In this document: positions 1-5,675 of the stretch, piece after piece
Layout: each line of letters opens with the position of its first letter
How positions within the stretch are numbered: the first letter of the stretch is position 1
Assembly: GCA_050014815.1 (NCBI GenBank)
Contig: JBEKCP010000421.1
Span: forward strand, 1-7,196
Length of the DNA stretch: 7,196 nt
Reading direction: 5' to 3'
DNA from: JBEKCP01 sp050014815
GTDB lineage: Bacteria; Planctomycetota; Planctomycetia; Pirellulales; Thermoguttaceae
Position numbers and translations under genes: made by a program
Notes under the pieces: model-generated
The model's input: only the letters and a program-made list of their open reading frames with translations
What the model was told of the DNA's origin: nothing
Database searches by the model: none

Positions 1-256
1 TCCTTTCAATGGCAAAGGTGGGCGGGGCCCGGCCGATGCGGGCAGGTCGGGTTCTCTTGGCGGACGGCCTGGTTGGAAACGATCGCCGTCCGCGGCAGGT
101 CCAGAACCCCTAACACAACGCTTATTCACCTGGGGTTGGCTGGGGGGCGAGCAAGGTTGTGTCCGAGGTTCTCAGTAAGACCGTTTACCTACGGCCGCCG
201 CCGGAGTCAAATGCCTCTTGGGACGGACGGCGGAGTACGTTGGGGGGTAACGCTTG
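1..256. other. Intergenic region, no gene recognised
   Basis: The plus strand is open in one frame here, but the peptide is rich in Arg, Gly and Pro, shows no domain pattern and runs on into the REP repeats, so I do not call it a gene. No tRNA or other RNA gene was seen. The only structure noted is a perfect 9-bp inverted repeat, GCGGACGGC (60-68) and GCCGTCCGC (85-93), with a 16-base spacer and no T-tract after it. The 3' end of an upstream gene could lie before the window. Confidence 0.5.
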
Positions 257-320
257 GTAGGTCCCGCTTGCCGAGCGGGACTTTGCGAAATCCGGGTCCC
301 GCTCGGCAAGCGGGACCTAC
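257..320. repeat. Inverted doublet of REP-like units (REPIN/BIME-like)
   Basis: Two 25-bp units, 257-281 (+) and 296-320 (-), are exact reverse complements of each other with a 14-base spacer. Each starts with the tetranucleotide GTAG on its own strand, followed by a palindrome with arms GTCCCGC and GCGGGAC around a 7-base core. A GTAG head plus palindrome is the known layout of REP sequences mobilised by RAYT (REP-associated tyrosine) transposases, and two head-out units form a REPIN. Assignment to that class is inference, since no RAYT gene is in the window. As single-stranded DNA or RNA the doublet could fold into a 25-bp stem. The same units recur at 4550-4717, on the other side of the methyltransferase gene. 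Confidence 0.8.
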
Positions 321-334
321 GGGCTGAACCCCGG

Positions 335-348
335 GCGCTAGTTAGCGC
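335..348. promoter_or_regulatory. 14-bp palindrome over the -35 region (candidate operator)
   Basis: GCGCTA (335-340) and TAGCGC (343-348) form a perfect 6-bp inverted repeat with a 2-base centre. It overlaps the proposed -35 hexamer of the methyltransferase promoter, where a repressor would act. Restriction-modification genes are often controlled by small C proteins or by the methylase itself. That this palindrome is such an operator is only a guess. It could equally be part of another intergenic repeat. Confidence 0.3.
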
Positions 349-370
349 AGTGGTCCGAAGGGGGTATAAT
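342..370 (+). promoter_or_regulatory. Sigma70-type promoter for the methyltransferase gene
   Basis: A perfect TATAAT stands at 365-370 in otherwise GC-rich DNA. At the ideal 17-bp spacing upstream is TTAGCG (342-347), only 3 of 6 matches to TTGACA, so the -35 is weak. Transcription would begin near 376-378, giving a leader of about 20 bases before the chosen ATG at 398. This position also excludes upstream start codons at 254 or within the REP doublet. Confidence 0.55.
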
Positions 371-384
371 GCTGGCCGGCAAAT

Positions 385-390
385 GGAAGG
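385..390 (+). promoter_or_regulatory. Ribosome-binding site that decides the start at 398
   Basis: GGAAGG at 385-390 lies 7 bases before the ATG at 398, which is good Shine-Dalgarno spacing. The two other in-frame ATGs nearby, at 383 and 392, have no usable upstream site: the first overlaps this element and the second follows it almost directly. Confidence 0.6.
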
Positions 391-397
391 GATGCCC

Positions 398-3300
398 ATG
401 ACGGCCGCGCAACCGACAATTCACGAAGTTGACTTCTGCTCGCAGATGGCAGCCGAGGCCAAGGCCCTCATCAGCCAGAATCCAAGCGCTTATCCCTTCA
501 AGGAAGCCCGCATAGAAGGCTACGGGGTGGGCGGCGGCCGCCGAAAACGCAAAGACCTGCGATTCTTCGGCGCCAACGGCAAGCTGGTTCTGTGCGGCGA
601 AGTGAAACTGCCCGGGACACCTGAGGGCCGATCCGCCTTTGCCGACGAACTCATGCAAGACGCCTTCAGCAAAGCGGACAACGCGGGGGTTCGCTACTTT
701 TTCACCTGGAACGTCAACGAGTTTGCGGTATTCGACCGGCGGCTCTGGGACCGGCCGCTGCTTGAGCGGCGTGTGCGGGTCTGGCGCCTGGGGCGCACTC
801 TCGCCAACCCCGCCGCGGTGGCCCGCGAGGACAACCTCAACTTCGTCAAGACGCATTTCCTGCCCGACCTGCTGCGCGACCTGGGCGACGTTCTTTCCGG
901 GCGCCGCGCCGAGTGGCTGCCGCCGGACGACCTGTTTATCCGCTCCCTGGAAAGCCACCTTGATTGGCCCGTGCAGTTGTGCGGCGCGTATATCCTCCAG
1001 GAGGCGGCGAAGAACAAGCGTTTCGGCCTCCGCGTCGAGCGCTGGATGACAGACCAGGATTGGACCTTCGTCCGGACGCCGCATGAGGAATGGGCCAGGG
1101 CCCTGGACAACATGGCCAAGACCCTGGCGTATGTCTGGGCGAACCGCCTTCTCTTTTACAAGGCCCTGCGGGCTCGATTCCCCGATCTGCCCCGGCTCCA
1201 ACTGCGGCCGTCGGTAAAGAATTCCGAAGATGCCGTGGCTGCCCTGAACCACTTCTTTCAAGAGGCGGTTGTGCGGAGCGGCGACTACGAACCGCTGTTG
1301 ATGCCGGAGGCGGCGGATTGGGCCACTACCCTCGTCTTCCAGCCGCCCAATGCCCTGGACGCCTGGCGCGGAATGCTGCGGGGCATCGAATCGGTGGACT
1401 TCCGCGAAGTTTCATCCGATGTGGTAGGACGCATCTTCCAGAAACTCATCGGGCCCGACGAACGGCACCGCTACGGCCAGCATTTCACCGGCGATGATCC
1501 GGTGGACCTTATCAATGCGTTTTGCATCCATGGTGCGAGCGACACGGTGCTCGACCCGGCCTGCGGGTCGGGGAGCTTCCTTGTCCGCGCGTACTACCGC
1601 AAGCGACACCTTGGCACGGATCGCCCCCATTTGGACCTGCTCGGCGAGCTGTTCGGGTGCGACNTGGCGACGCTGAACCTGGCAGCCCGGGAAATCAACG
1701 ACGAGGCGAACTATCCGCGAATCACCCGCCGGAACTTCTTCGACTTCGAGGCTGACCGGGCGTTCTGCGAGGTTCCCGGCAGCGCCGGCGGCTGCGTTCC
1801 GGTGATGCTGCCTGCCCTGGACGCCGTGGTCGGCAACCCGCCCTACGTCCGGCAAGAGAAGGTCGAGAGGAAGGATAAGGCACGCTTCGGGCAGATTTGC
1901 GGCGCCGCATGGCCCGGGCTGCGCCTGAGCGGGCGCAGCGATCTCCATTGCTACTTCTGGCCCGCAGCGGCCCGGCTGCTGAAACCGGAAGGCTACTTCG
2001 GTTTCCTGACGAGCTCTTCCTGGATGGATGTCGAGTACGGCTTCGCCCTGCAAGGATGGATGCTGCGGCATTTCCGCATCCTGGCGGTGATGGAGAGCGC
2101 GGCGGAGCCGTGGTTCGAGGATGCCCGCGTCAAGACGTGCGTGGCGATCCTGCAGCGTTGCGACGATGAGGCGGCCCGCATGGCGAACCGCGTTCGCTTC
2201 GTCCGCTTCGCCCGCAAGCTGGCGGACATCATCGGGGTCCCGCCCAGCCGGGACGAAGACGCCCGCCAGGCCGCGATGGACGCCCTGCGCGAGCGAATCC
2301 TCAACGCTGACGGCGAGCACCAAGACGAAGACCTGCGCATCATTATCAAGGCGCAAAGCGACCTGTGGGCCGACGGCGTGCGCGCGGGGGCAATTCTCGG
2401 GGCCGCTGTTGCAGCGGAGGGCCCGGACGAACCGGAAGACGGCGGGGCGGACGAAGACGCCGGGGCGGCCGAATCGCCGGAAGTGACCGCGATGAACGGC
2501 ATCCGTGGCCAGGAGGCGAACGAGTACCGCGCGGGCAAGTGGGGCCGTTACGTCCGCGCCCCCGATTTTTACTTCGATGTTATGCGCCGGTTCGGCGACC
2601 GGTTCGTCGCTTTGGGCGAGGTGGCCACCATCCGCCGGGGAATCACAAGCGGCTGCGATTCCTTCTTCATGCCCAATGACATCACTGCGGACTTGTTGGC
2701 CAGGCACGGTAGCGACCACGACTTCCGGAGGCACGCCGGTGGTGCGCCGCGGAAGGATGTCGAGTCAGGCAAAGTGCGGATAATCAAAGCGGGCGACGGG
2801 AGCGTCCACCCCGTCGAAGCCAAGTACCTGGCCGCCGAGGTTCACAGCCTGATGGAGGTGGATCGGCCGGCAGTGCGGGCCGCCGACCTGGACCGCGTTG
2901 TCCTAATGGTCGGCGAGCCGATGGACAAGCTGAAGACGAAATCGCCCTGGGTCTGGCGATACCTCCGCTATGGGATGACAGCGACGTTCGCATCCGGGAA
3001 GTCAAAGCCGGTCCCCGTCCCCAAGCGGTCAACATGCGCTGCCCGCGATCCGTGGTACGACTTGACCGGACTGGTGCGGCCGGGCATCGCGTTTTGGCCG
3101 AAGATTCAGAAATACCGTCACATCGTACCGACCAACGATGAGGCGGTGATTTGCAACTGCAACCTGTATGATCTGCACCCGGATACCCTGAGCCCGGTTC
3201 AGAAGAAGGCGTTGTTTGCGGTACTCAATTCGACGCTTGTTGGCTTGTTCAAGGCGTTCTACGGACGTTTTGCAGGCACGGAGACAACCCTGAAAACGGA

Positions 3301-4186
3301 GGTAGTGGACGTAACGCTTATGGAGATACCCGACCCGCGCAGGGGCGACGCGGGAACTCTCAGGCGACTGGCCGCGTGCTTTGACGCCGTCAAGAACCGA
3401 GCAATCGGTCACTTCGTCGAATCACAGTTGCTCGATTGCCACTCGCCCCGGCGCGCTCGCCGACTGGCTGATGGTCCGCTGATGTACGCCGCGGAGCTAA
3501 GGGAGCCCGACCGCATGGCGTTGGACCATGCAGTGTTTGAGCTGCTTGGGGTGGATGACGCGGAAGAGCGGGCCCGGTTTGTGGCCGCCCTACACCGCGA
3601 AACGGCTTTGTACTTCCGGGAAGGGCGGGTGGTCGAACTACAAGCGATGGAAAACCGCGCGAAGGCGCAGAACGGCAGATTCCGGGTTCACGACCTGGCG
3701 GCGGACATTTGGGACGCGGCCGAACTGGAAGACGCTACGCCAATGGCCGAGTGGGTCGGCCAGCAGACGGAGTCCAATTCATTGGCAATCCTTCTCGACG
3801 AGCGGCCGGCCGCACTCTCCAAGGACCTGATGTTTCTCCCGAATACCGTTTATTTCGGCAAGGGACGAAAGGGGCAAATCGACTGCCAATCGCGGGGGCA
3901 GGCGGAACTCGTCGTCCGCCTGGCAAATCTTGGCGTACACGGGCAGGTGAACCTGCCTGCCGACCTCGGGCCTTCCCTAAAAGTGCTGGAGCGCGTTGAC
4001 CGCCGCGTCGAGAGGGCCAGGGCAAGATTCAAGGAACTGGCTGAAAGCCGAACGGGAGACGAGCGCGTCCAGGACCAGCTTATGGAAGTGTTGGAACGCT
4101 GGTTTGTTGTCGGCCGGCAGGCGGCCAAGCCCGACGCGGCGGCAGAAACCGACGAGACCGAGGCGGGCGGGGGGAGCGTCCAATAG
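398..4186 (+). CDS. Gamma-class N6-adenine DNA methyltransferase with candidate N-terminal nuclease domain (type IIG-like RM enzyme)
   Basis: The 1262-residue product should transfer a methyl group from S-adenosylmethionine to adenine in a specific DNA site. Methylase motifs appear in gamma-class order: GQHFT (360-364, motif X region), DPACGSGSF (386-394, SAM binding), acidic D422, and catalytic NPPY (480-483). A target-recognition region starts near 736 (LGEVATIRRGITSG) and runs to about 985, including PKIQKYR (from 901) and FAGTE (958-962). Residues 669-695 are an acidic Ala/Gly/Glu linker, and about 1194-1245 look helical and charged. At the N-terminus D53, then E68-V-K70, then Q87 and a YFFTWNVNEF strand (100-109) resemble the D-x(n)-ExK nuclease cores of HsdR and MmeI-type enzymes. 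If active, this is a single-chain restriction-modification enzyme; if not, a solitary methylase. No specificity subunit or separate nuclease is visible. The gene ends in TAG. The start is set by the ribosome-binding site and promoter. Family certain; nuclease activity inferred. Confidence 0.93.
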   Translation: MTAAQPTIHEVDFCSQMAAEAKALISQNPSAYPFKEARIEGYGVGGGRRKRKDLRFFGANGKLVLCGEVKLPGTPEGRSAFADELMQDAFSKADNAGVRYFFTWNVNEFAVFDRRLWDRPLLERRVRVWRLGRTLANPAAVAREDNLNFVKTHFLPDLLRDLGDVLSGRRAEWLPPDDLFIRSLESHLDWPVQLCGAYILQEAAKNKRFGLRVERWMTDQDWTFVRTPHEEWARALDNMAKTLAYVWANRLLFYKALRARFPDLPRLQLRPSVKNSEDAVAALNHFFQEAVVRSGDYEPLLMPEAADWATTLVFQPPNALDAWRGMLRGIESVDFREVSSDVVGRIFQKLIGPDERHRYGQHFTGDDPVDLINAFCIHGASDTVLDPACGSGSFLVRAYYRKRHLGTDRPHLDLLGELFGCDXATLNLAAREINDEANYPRITRRNFFDFEADRAFCEVPGSAGGCVPVMLPALDAVVGNPPYVRQEKVERKDKARFGQICGAAWPGLRLSGRSDLHCYFWPAAARLLKPEGYFGFLTSSSWMDVEYGFALQGWMLRHFRILAVMESAAEPWFEDARVKTCVAILQRCDDEAARMANRVRFVRFARKLADIIGVPPSRDEDARQAAMDALRERILNADGEHQDEDLRIIIKAQSDLWADGVRAGAILGAAVAAEGPDEPEDGGADEDAGAAESPEVTAMNGIRGQEANEYRAGKWGRYVRAPDFYFDVMRRFGDRFVALGEVATIRRGITSGCDSFFMPNDITADLLARHGSDHDFRRHAGGAPRKDVESGKVRIIKAGDGSVHPVEAKYLAAEVHSLMEVDRPAVRAADLDRVVLMVGEPMDKLKTKSPWVWRYLRYGMTATFASGKSKPVPVPKRSTCAARDPWYDLTGLVRPGIAFWPKIQKYRHIVPTNDEAVICNCNLYDLHPDTLSPVQKKALFAVLNSTLVGLFKAFYGRFAGTETTLKTEVVDVTLMEIPDPRRGDAGTLRRLAACFDAVKNRAIGHFVESQLLDCHSPRRARRLADGPLMYAAELREPDRMALDHAVFELLGVDDAEERARFVAALHRETALYFREGRVVELQAMENRAKAQNGRFRVHDLAADIWDAAELEDATPMAEWVGQQTESNSLAILLDERPAALSKDLMFLPNTVYFGKGRKGQIDCQSRGQAELVVRLANLGVHGQVNLPADLGPSLKVLERVDRRVERARARFKELAESRTGDERVQDQLMEVLERWFVVGRQAAKPDAAAETDETEAGGGSVQ
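1664..1664 (+). other. Undetermined base (N) in the methylase domain
   Basis: The codon at 1664-1666 reads NTG, residue 423, directly after the acidic D422 of the SAM-binding region. Any base gives Leu, Met or Val, so the residue is hydrophobic in every case and the frame is intact. The N shows that this is an unfinished assembly. Confidence 0.95.
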
Positions 4187-4314
4187 TATGTTGCGGCGTG
4201 CGCCGGGGCGGCCAGAATTGCCGTGAGACCGAGCGCGGCAAGAACCGGCAAGGGCCGCCAGTGCAGCGGCCTTCGAGAAGCACGACAGCCGGAAGTGCCG
4301 CGGGCGTTCTTCAT
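4180..4314 (-). pseudogene. 5' remnant of a secreted-protein gene (signal peptide only)
   Basis: From an ATG at 4314 the minus strand encodes MKNARG, then a basic stretch with RRPLHWRP, a hydrophobic core LPVLAALGLTAILAA, and a cleavage site ending in AHA, followed by ATYYW. This is a complete Sec signal peptide of about 40 residues. A mature start like ATYYW is, from my knowledge, common in autotransporter-repeat and PEP-CTERM-type surface proteins of Planctomycetes and Verrucomicrobia. After the Trp (4180-4182) the frame enters DNA that is antisense to the methyltransferase and becomes Ser/Arg-rich and unconvincing, ending at 3850. I infer that the rest of the gene was lost when the methyltransferase end was joined here. 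The TAC-TAT-TGG codons overlap the methyltransferase codons GTC-CAA-TAG. A minus-strand promoter lies upstream (4510-4482). There is no clear Shine-Dalgarno. An intact 154-residue overlapping protein is the alternative. Confidence 0.42.
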
Positions 4315-4328
4315 GGGAAGGAAGCAGG

Positions 4329-4419
4329 CCACGGATTTCACGGATAACGCGGACGTTTTGGTAAGGCACAGGCCATAGCGCCGGCATCGCCTTATCCGCG
4401 GAATTCGCGTCATCCGCGG
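4329..4419. repeat. CCACGGAT-type imperfect inverted repeat
   Basis: The left arm (4329-4353, beginning CCACGGAT) and the reverse complement of the right arm (4395-4419, beginning CCGCGGAT) match at 18 of 25 positions without gaps, with a 41-base spacer. Several mismatches are A/G changes, which can still pair as G-U in RNA. Repeats of the form CCACGGATTTCACGGAT are, as I recall, frequent between genes in planctomycetes and some other phyla. It lies in what would be the 5' leader of the truncated secreted-protein gene. Its function is unknown. Confidence 0.6.
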
Positions 4420-4481
4420 TCAATCACTCCAGACGGCTAAACAGTTACCAGGAGTTATAGTCCACGCACGGAACGGCCATT

Positions 4482-4510
4482 ATTATAGTTACCCGCACCG
4501 GTGGCCGCAA
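4482..4510 (-). promoter_or_regulatory. Minus-strand sigma70-type promoter
   Basis: Read on the minus strand, TTGCGG (4510-4505) and a perfect TATAAT (4487-4482) are separated by exactly 17 bp. Transcription would start near 4475 and run towards the signal-peptide remnant at 4314, and then antisense into the methyltransferase 3' end. The -35 matches only at TTG. This local AT-rich patch is unusual in the GC-rich surroundings, which favours a real promoter. Confidence 0.4.
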
Positions 4511-4549
4511 CTTATCACCCGAAAAGAGGGTGGGATTGTCCGGTACCCC

Positions 4550-4574
4550 GTAGGTCCCGCTCGGCAAGCGGGAC
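4550..4574 (+). repeat. REP-like unit with inverted core
   Basis: It has the same GTAG head and the same GTCCCGC/GCGGGAC arms as the units at 257-320, but the 7-base core between them reads TCGGCAA instead of TTGCCGA, its exact reverse complement. The flank TTTGC after the palindrome is shared with the unit at 257-281, so only the core is flipped and not the whole unit. With the unit at 4693-4717 it forms a second head-out doublet, 168 bp across. Confidence 0.75.
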
Positions 4575-4630
4575 TTTGCAGCCGTCCGACAACAACTTCC
4601 GAATTTCCGGGGCAAGCCCCTCACCCCCTG

Positions 4631-4653
4631 CCCCTCTCCCGATGGGAGAGGGG
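4631..4653. repeat. Perfect hairpin inside the second REP doublet
   Basis: Arms CCCCTCTCCC (4631-4640) and GGGAGAGGGG (4644-4653) pair perfectly around a GAT loop, preceded by CTCACCCCCTG. It resembles the widespread intergenic repeat of the CTCACCC...CTCTCCC...GGGAGAGGG type seen in many bacteria. No T-run follows on either strand, so it is not a classical intrinsic terminator, though it could still stop or stabilise transcripts of the two convergent genes. Confidence 0.6.
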
Positions 4654-4692
4654 GATTTGGTGGGAGGTTGCCCGCCTCCCCCGCGAAACGGG

Positions 4693-4717
4693 GTCCCGCT
4701 CGGCAAGCGGGACCTAC
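4693..4717 (-). repeat. REP-like unit just after the beta-propeller gene
   Basis: It is identical to the unit at 296-320: its GTAG head reads on the minus strand, and the palindrome has arms GTCCCGC and GCGGGAC. It begins 7 bases beyond the stop codon of the minus-strand beta-propeller gene, so its hairpin would form at the 3' end of that mRNA, where REP elements are known to protect transcripts or help end transcription. There is no T-tract. Confidence 0.75.
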
Positions 4718-4724
4718 CAGTCGG

Positions 4725-5672
4725 CTATTCGGCCGCGGCGAAACAGGCCACCGTGCCGTCGCCGGCCACGACCGTCACGCGGCCGGCGGCAACGGCGATC
4801 CCGCCCTGAATCGCCTTGGCGGCAAGGGGCAACTCCTGGCGGAGCTTGCCGTCGGCCAGGTTCAGCAGTTGCAGGTGCTGGTCCATGCCGATCACTACGG
4901 CATCGTCGGCCACGGCCAGGGCCGAGATCCGGGTGTTCACTTTCCCGCCCAGCCCGGTCTCGTTTTCCCAGACCACCTCGGCTTTCTTTTCGCCTCCCTT
5001 CATCCGGCGGAGAACTGAATCGCCGGATCCGCCGCGGCCGCCTATGCTCGTTGCGCCCCCGACCATGACGAAGTCGGCGCCGTGTACGGCATACATCTTG
5101 GCCAGGGTGCCGGAGTAGGAGTTCAGCTTGTACCCGTTCATGAAGCCCAGTCGGTTGAGCAGGCCCTGGTTGCCGGGCACCAGCGCGGCGGCGGCGAGGT
5201 TGGGCTTGTACGGCGCGAACCCCTGATCGGTCCGCTGGAAGTACAGCCTCGGCATCAGGAAGCGGTCGCCGTCCATCACGGCGATGCTGTTCATGCCGGT
5301 GGAGATCTTCGGGGCGGAGCTGTCCGGCGCCGGTTTGAGGTCGTCGCTCCCTACGCGGCCGTGATGGAGGACCTGGCCCGCCATGTCCAACTGCCACCAC
5401 CACAGGCCGCCGTCAGTGTCGCTGTGGCGGCCGGCGAAGGCGTAGATGCCGCGGTCGTCGGCGTTCACGCTGCCCAGCACCGGCCAGGGCGATTCGAGTT
5501 GGCCGTCGGCGGCGATCAGTTCGCGCCGGGGGGCGCAGAGGAAACGCCAGACCAGCCCGCCCGTGTCGCGGTTGAGCGCGTAGAGCCAACCGTTGCGGGT
5601 GCCCAGCAGGACCAGGCCGTTGTAGATGGTCGGGGCGCTGTCGATGCGGCCGTCGACCGCGGCGCGCCAGCG
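4725..5672 (-). CDS. PQQ-like beta-propeller protein, C-terminal part after an in-frame stop
   Basis: These 315 codons continue the reading frame of 5673-7196 directly after its TAG and belong to the same gene. The first residues, RWRAAVDGRIDSAP, complete the propeller repeat cut by the stop. The next repeat, LYALNRDTGGLVW (30-42), is a textbook PQQ-like blade, followed by QLESPWPVLGSV. The end carries two more blade-like strands, LQLLNLADGKL and VTVVAGDGTVACFAA. Such propellers bind partners or cofactors and are usually exported; the N-terminus is outside the window. If translated alone it would need an internal start, such as GTG at 5480, which has no ribosome-binding site, so an independent protein is unlikely. 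The gene ends in TAG, followed by a REP unit. Family assignment is firm; substrate and role are unknown. Confidence 0.8.
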   Translation of the reverse strand, partial: RWRAAVDGRIDSAPTIYNGLVLLGTRNGWLYALNRDTGGLVWRFLCAPRRELIAADGQLESPWPVLGSVNADDRGIYAFAGRHSDTDGGLWWWQLDMAGQVLHHGRVGSDDLKPAPDSSAPKISTGMNSIAVMDGDRFLMPRLYFQRTDQGFAPYKPNLAAAALVPGNQGLLNRLGFMNGYKLNSYSGTLAKMYAVHGADFVMVGGATSIGGRGGSGDSVLRRMKGGEKKAEVVWENETGLGGKVNTRISALAVADDAVVIGMDQHLQLLNLADGKLRQELPLAAKAIQGGIAVAAGRVTVVAGDGTVACFAAAE

Positions 5673-5675
5673 CTA
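5673..5675 (-). other. In-frame amber stop inside the beta-propeller gene
   Basis: The frame reads FDPASGA-stop-RWRAAVDG, where a PQQ-like blade normally has one ordinary residue between Gly-Ala and Arg-Trp. A single base change from CAG (Gln), GAG (Glu) or AAG (Lys) would create this TAG. There is no frameshift on either side. Either the gene was recently inactivated or this is a sequencing error. Recoding of TAG is unlikely because both long genes here end in TAG. Confidence 0.85.

Noticed and set aside
73..327. Small plus-strand ORF upstream of the methyltransferase
   Set aside because: No ribosome-binding site and a composition typical of translated GC-rich repeats; its end lies in the REP units.
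254..397. Longer methyltransferase beginning at a TTG at 254
   Set aside because: These 48 codons are a translation of the REP doublet and of the promoter, and the ribosome-binding site points to ATG 398.
338..1261. 307-residue minus-strand ORF opposite the methyltransferase N-terminus
   Set aside because: Antisense shadow without domain features; it would run out through the methyltransferase promoter.
1412..2734. 440-residue minus-strand ORF opposite the methylase motifs
   Set aside because: Shadow of the methylase gene, with no recognisable motif and no ribosome-binding site noticed.
4253..4271. Terminator after the methyltransferase (GGCCGC/GCGGCC hairpin)
   Set aside because: The stem is only 6 bp and is followed by TTCGAG rather than a T-tract; it also lies in the signal-peptide coding remnant.
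257..4717. CRISPR array suggested by the repeated 25-bp units
   Set aside because: There are only four copies in two inverted pairs more than 4 kb apart, with no regular spacers and no cas genes.
257..4717. The segment between the REP doublets as a composite transposon
   Set aside because: No transposase gene and no target-site duplication were seen at the outer ends, and the doublets differ in size and core orientation.
4501..4809. Plus-strand ORF of 102 residues over the second REP doublet
   Set aside because: It is a translation of repeats and of the antisense end of the propeller gene.
5673..5675. Recoding of TAG as an amino acid
   Set aside because: Both the methyltransferase and the propeller gene use TAG as their terminal stop, so general amber reassignment does not fit.
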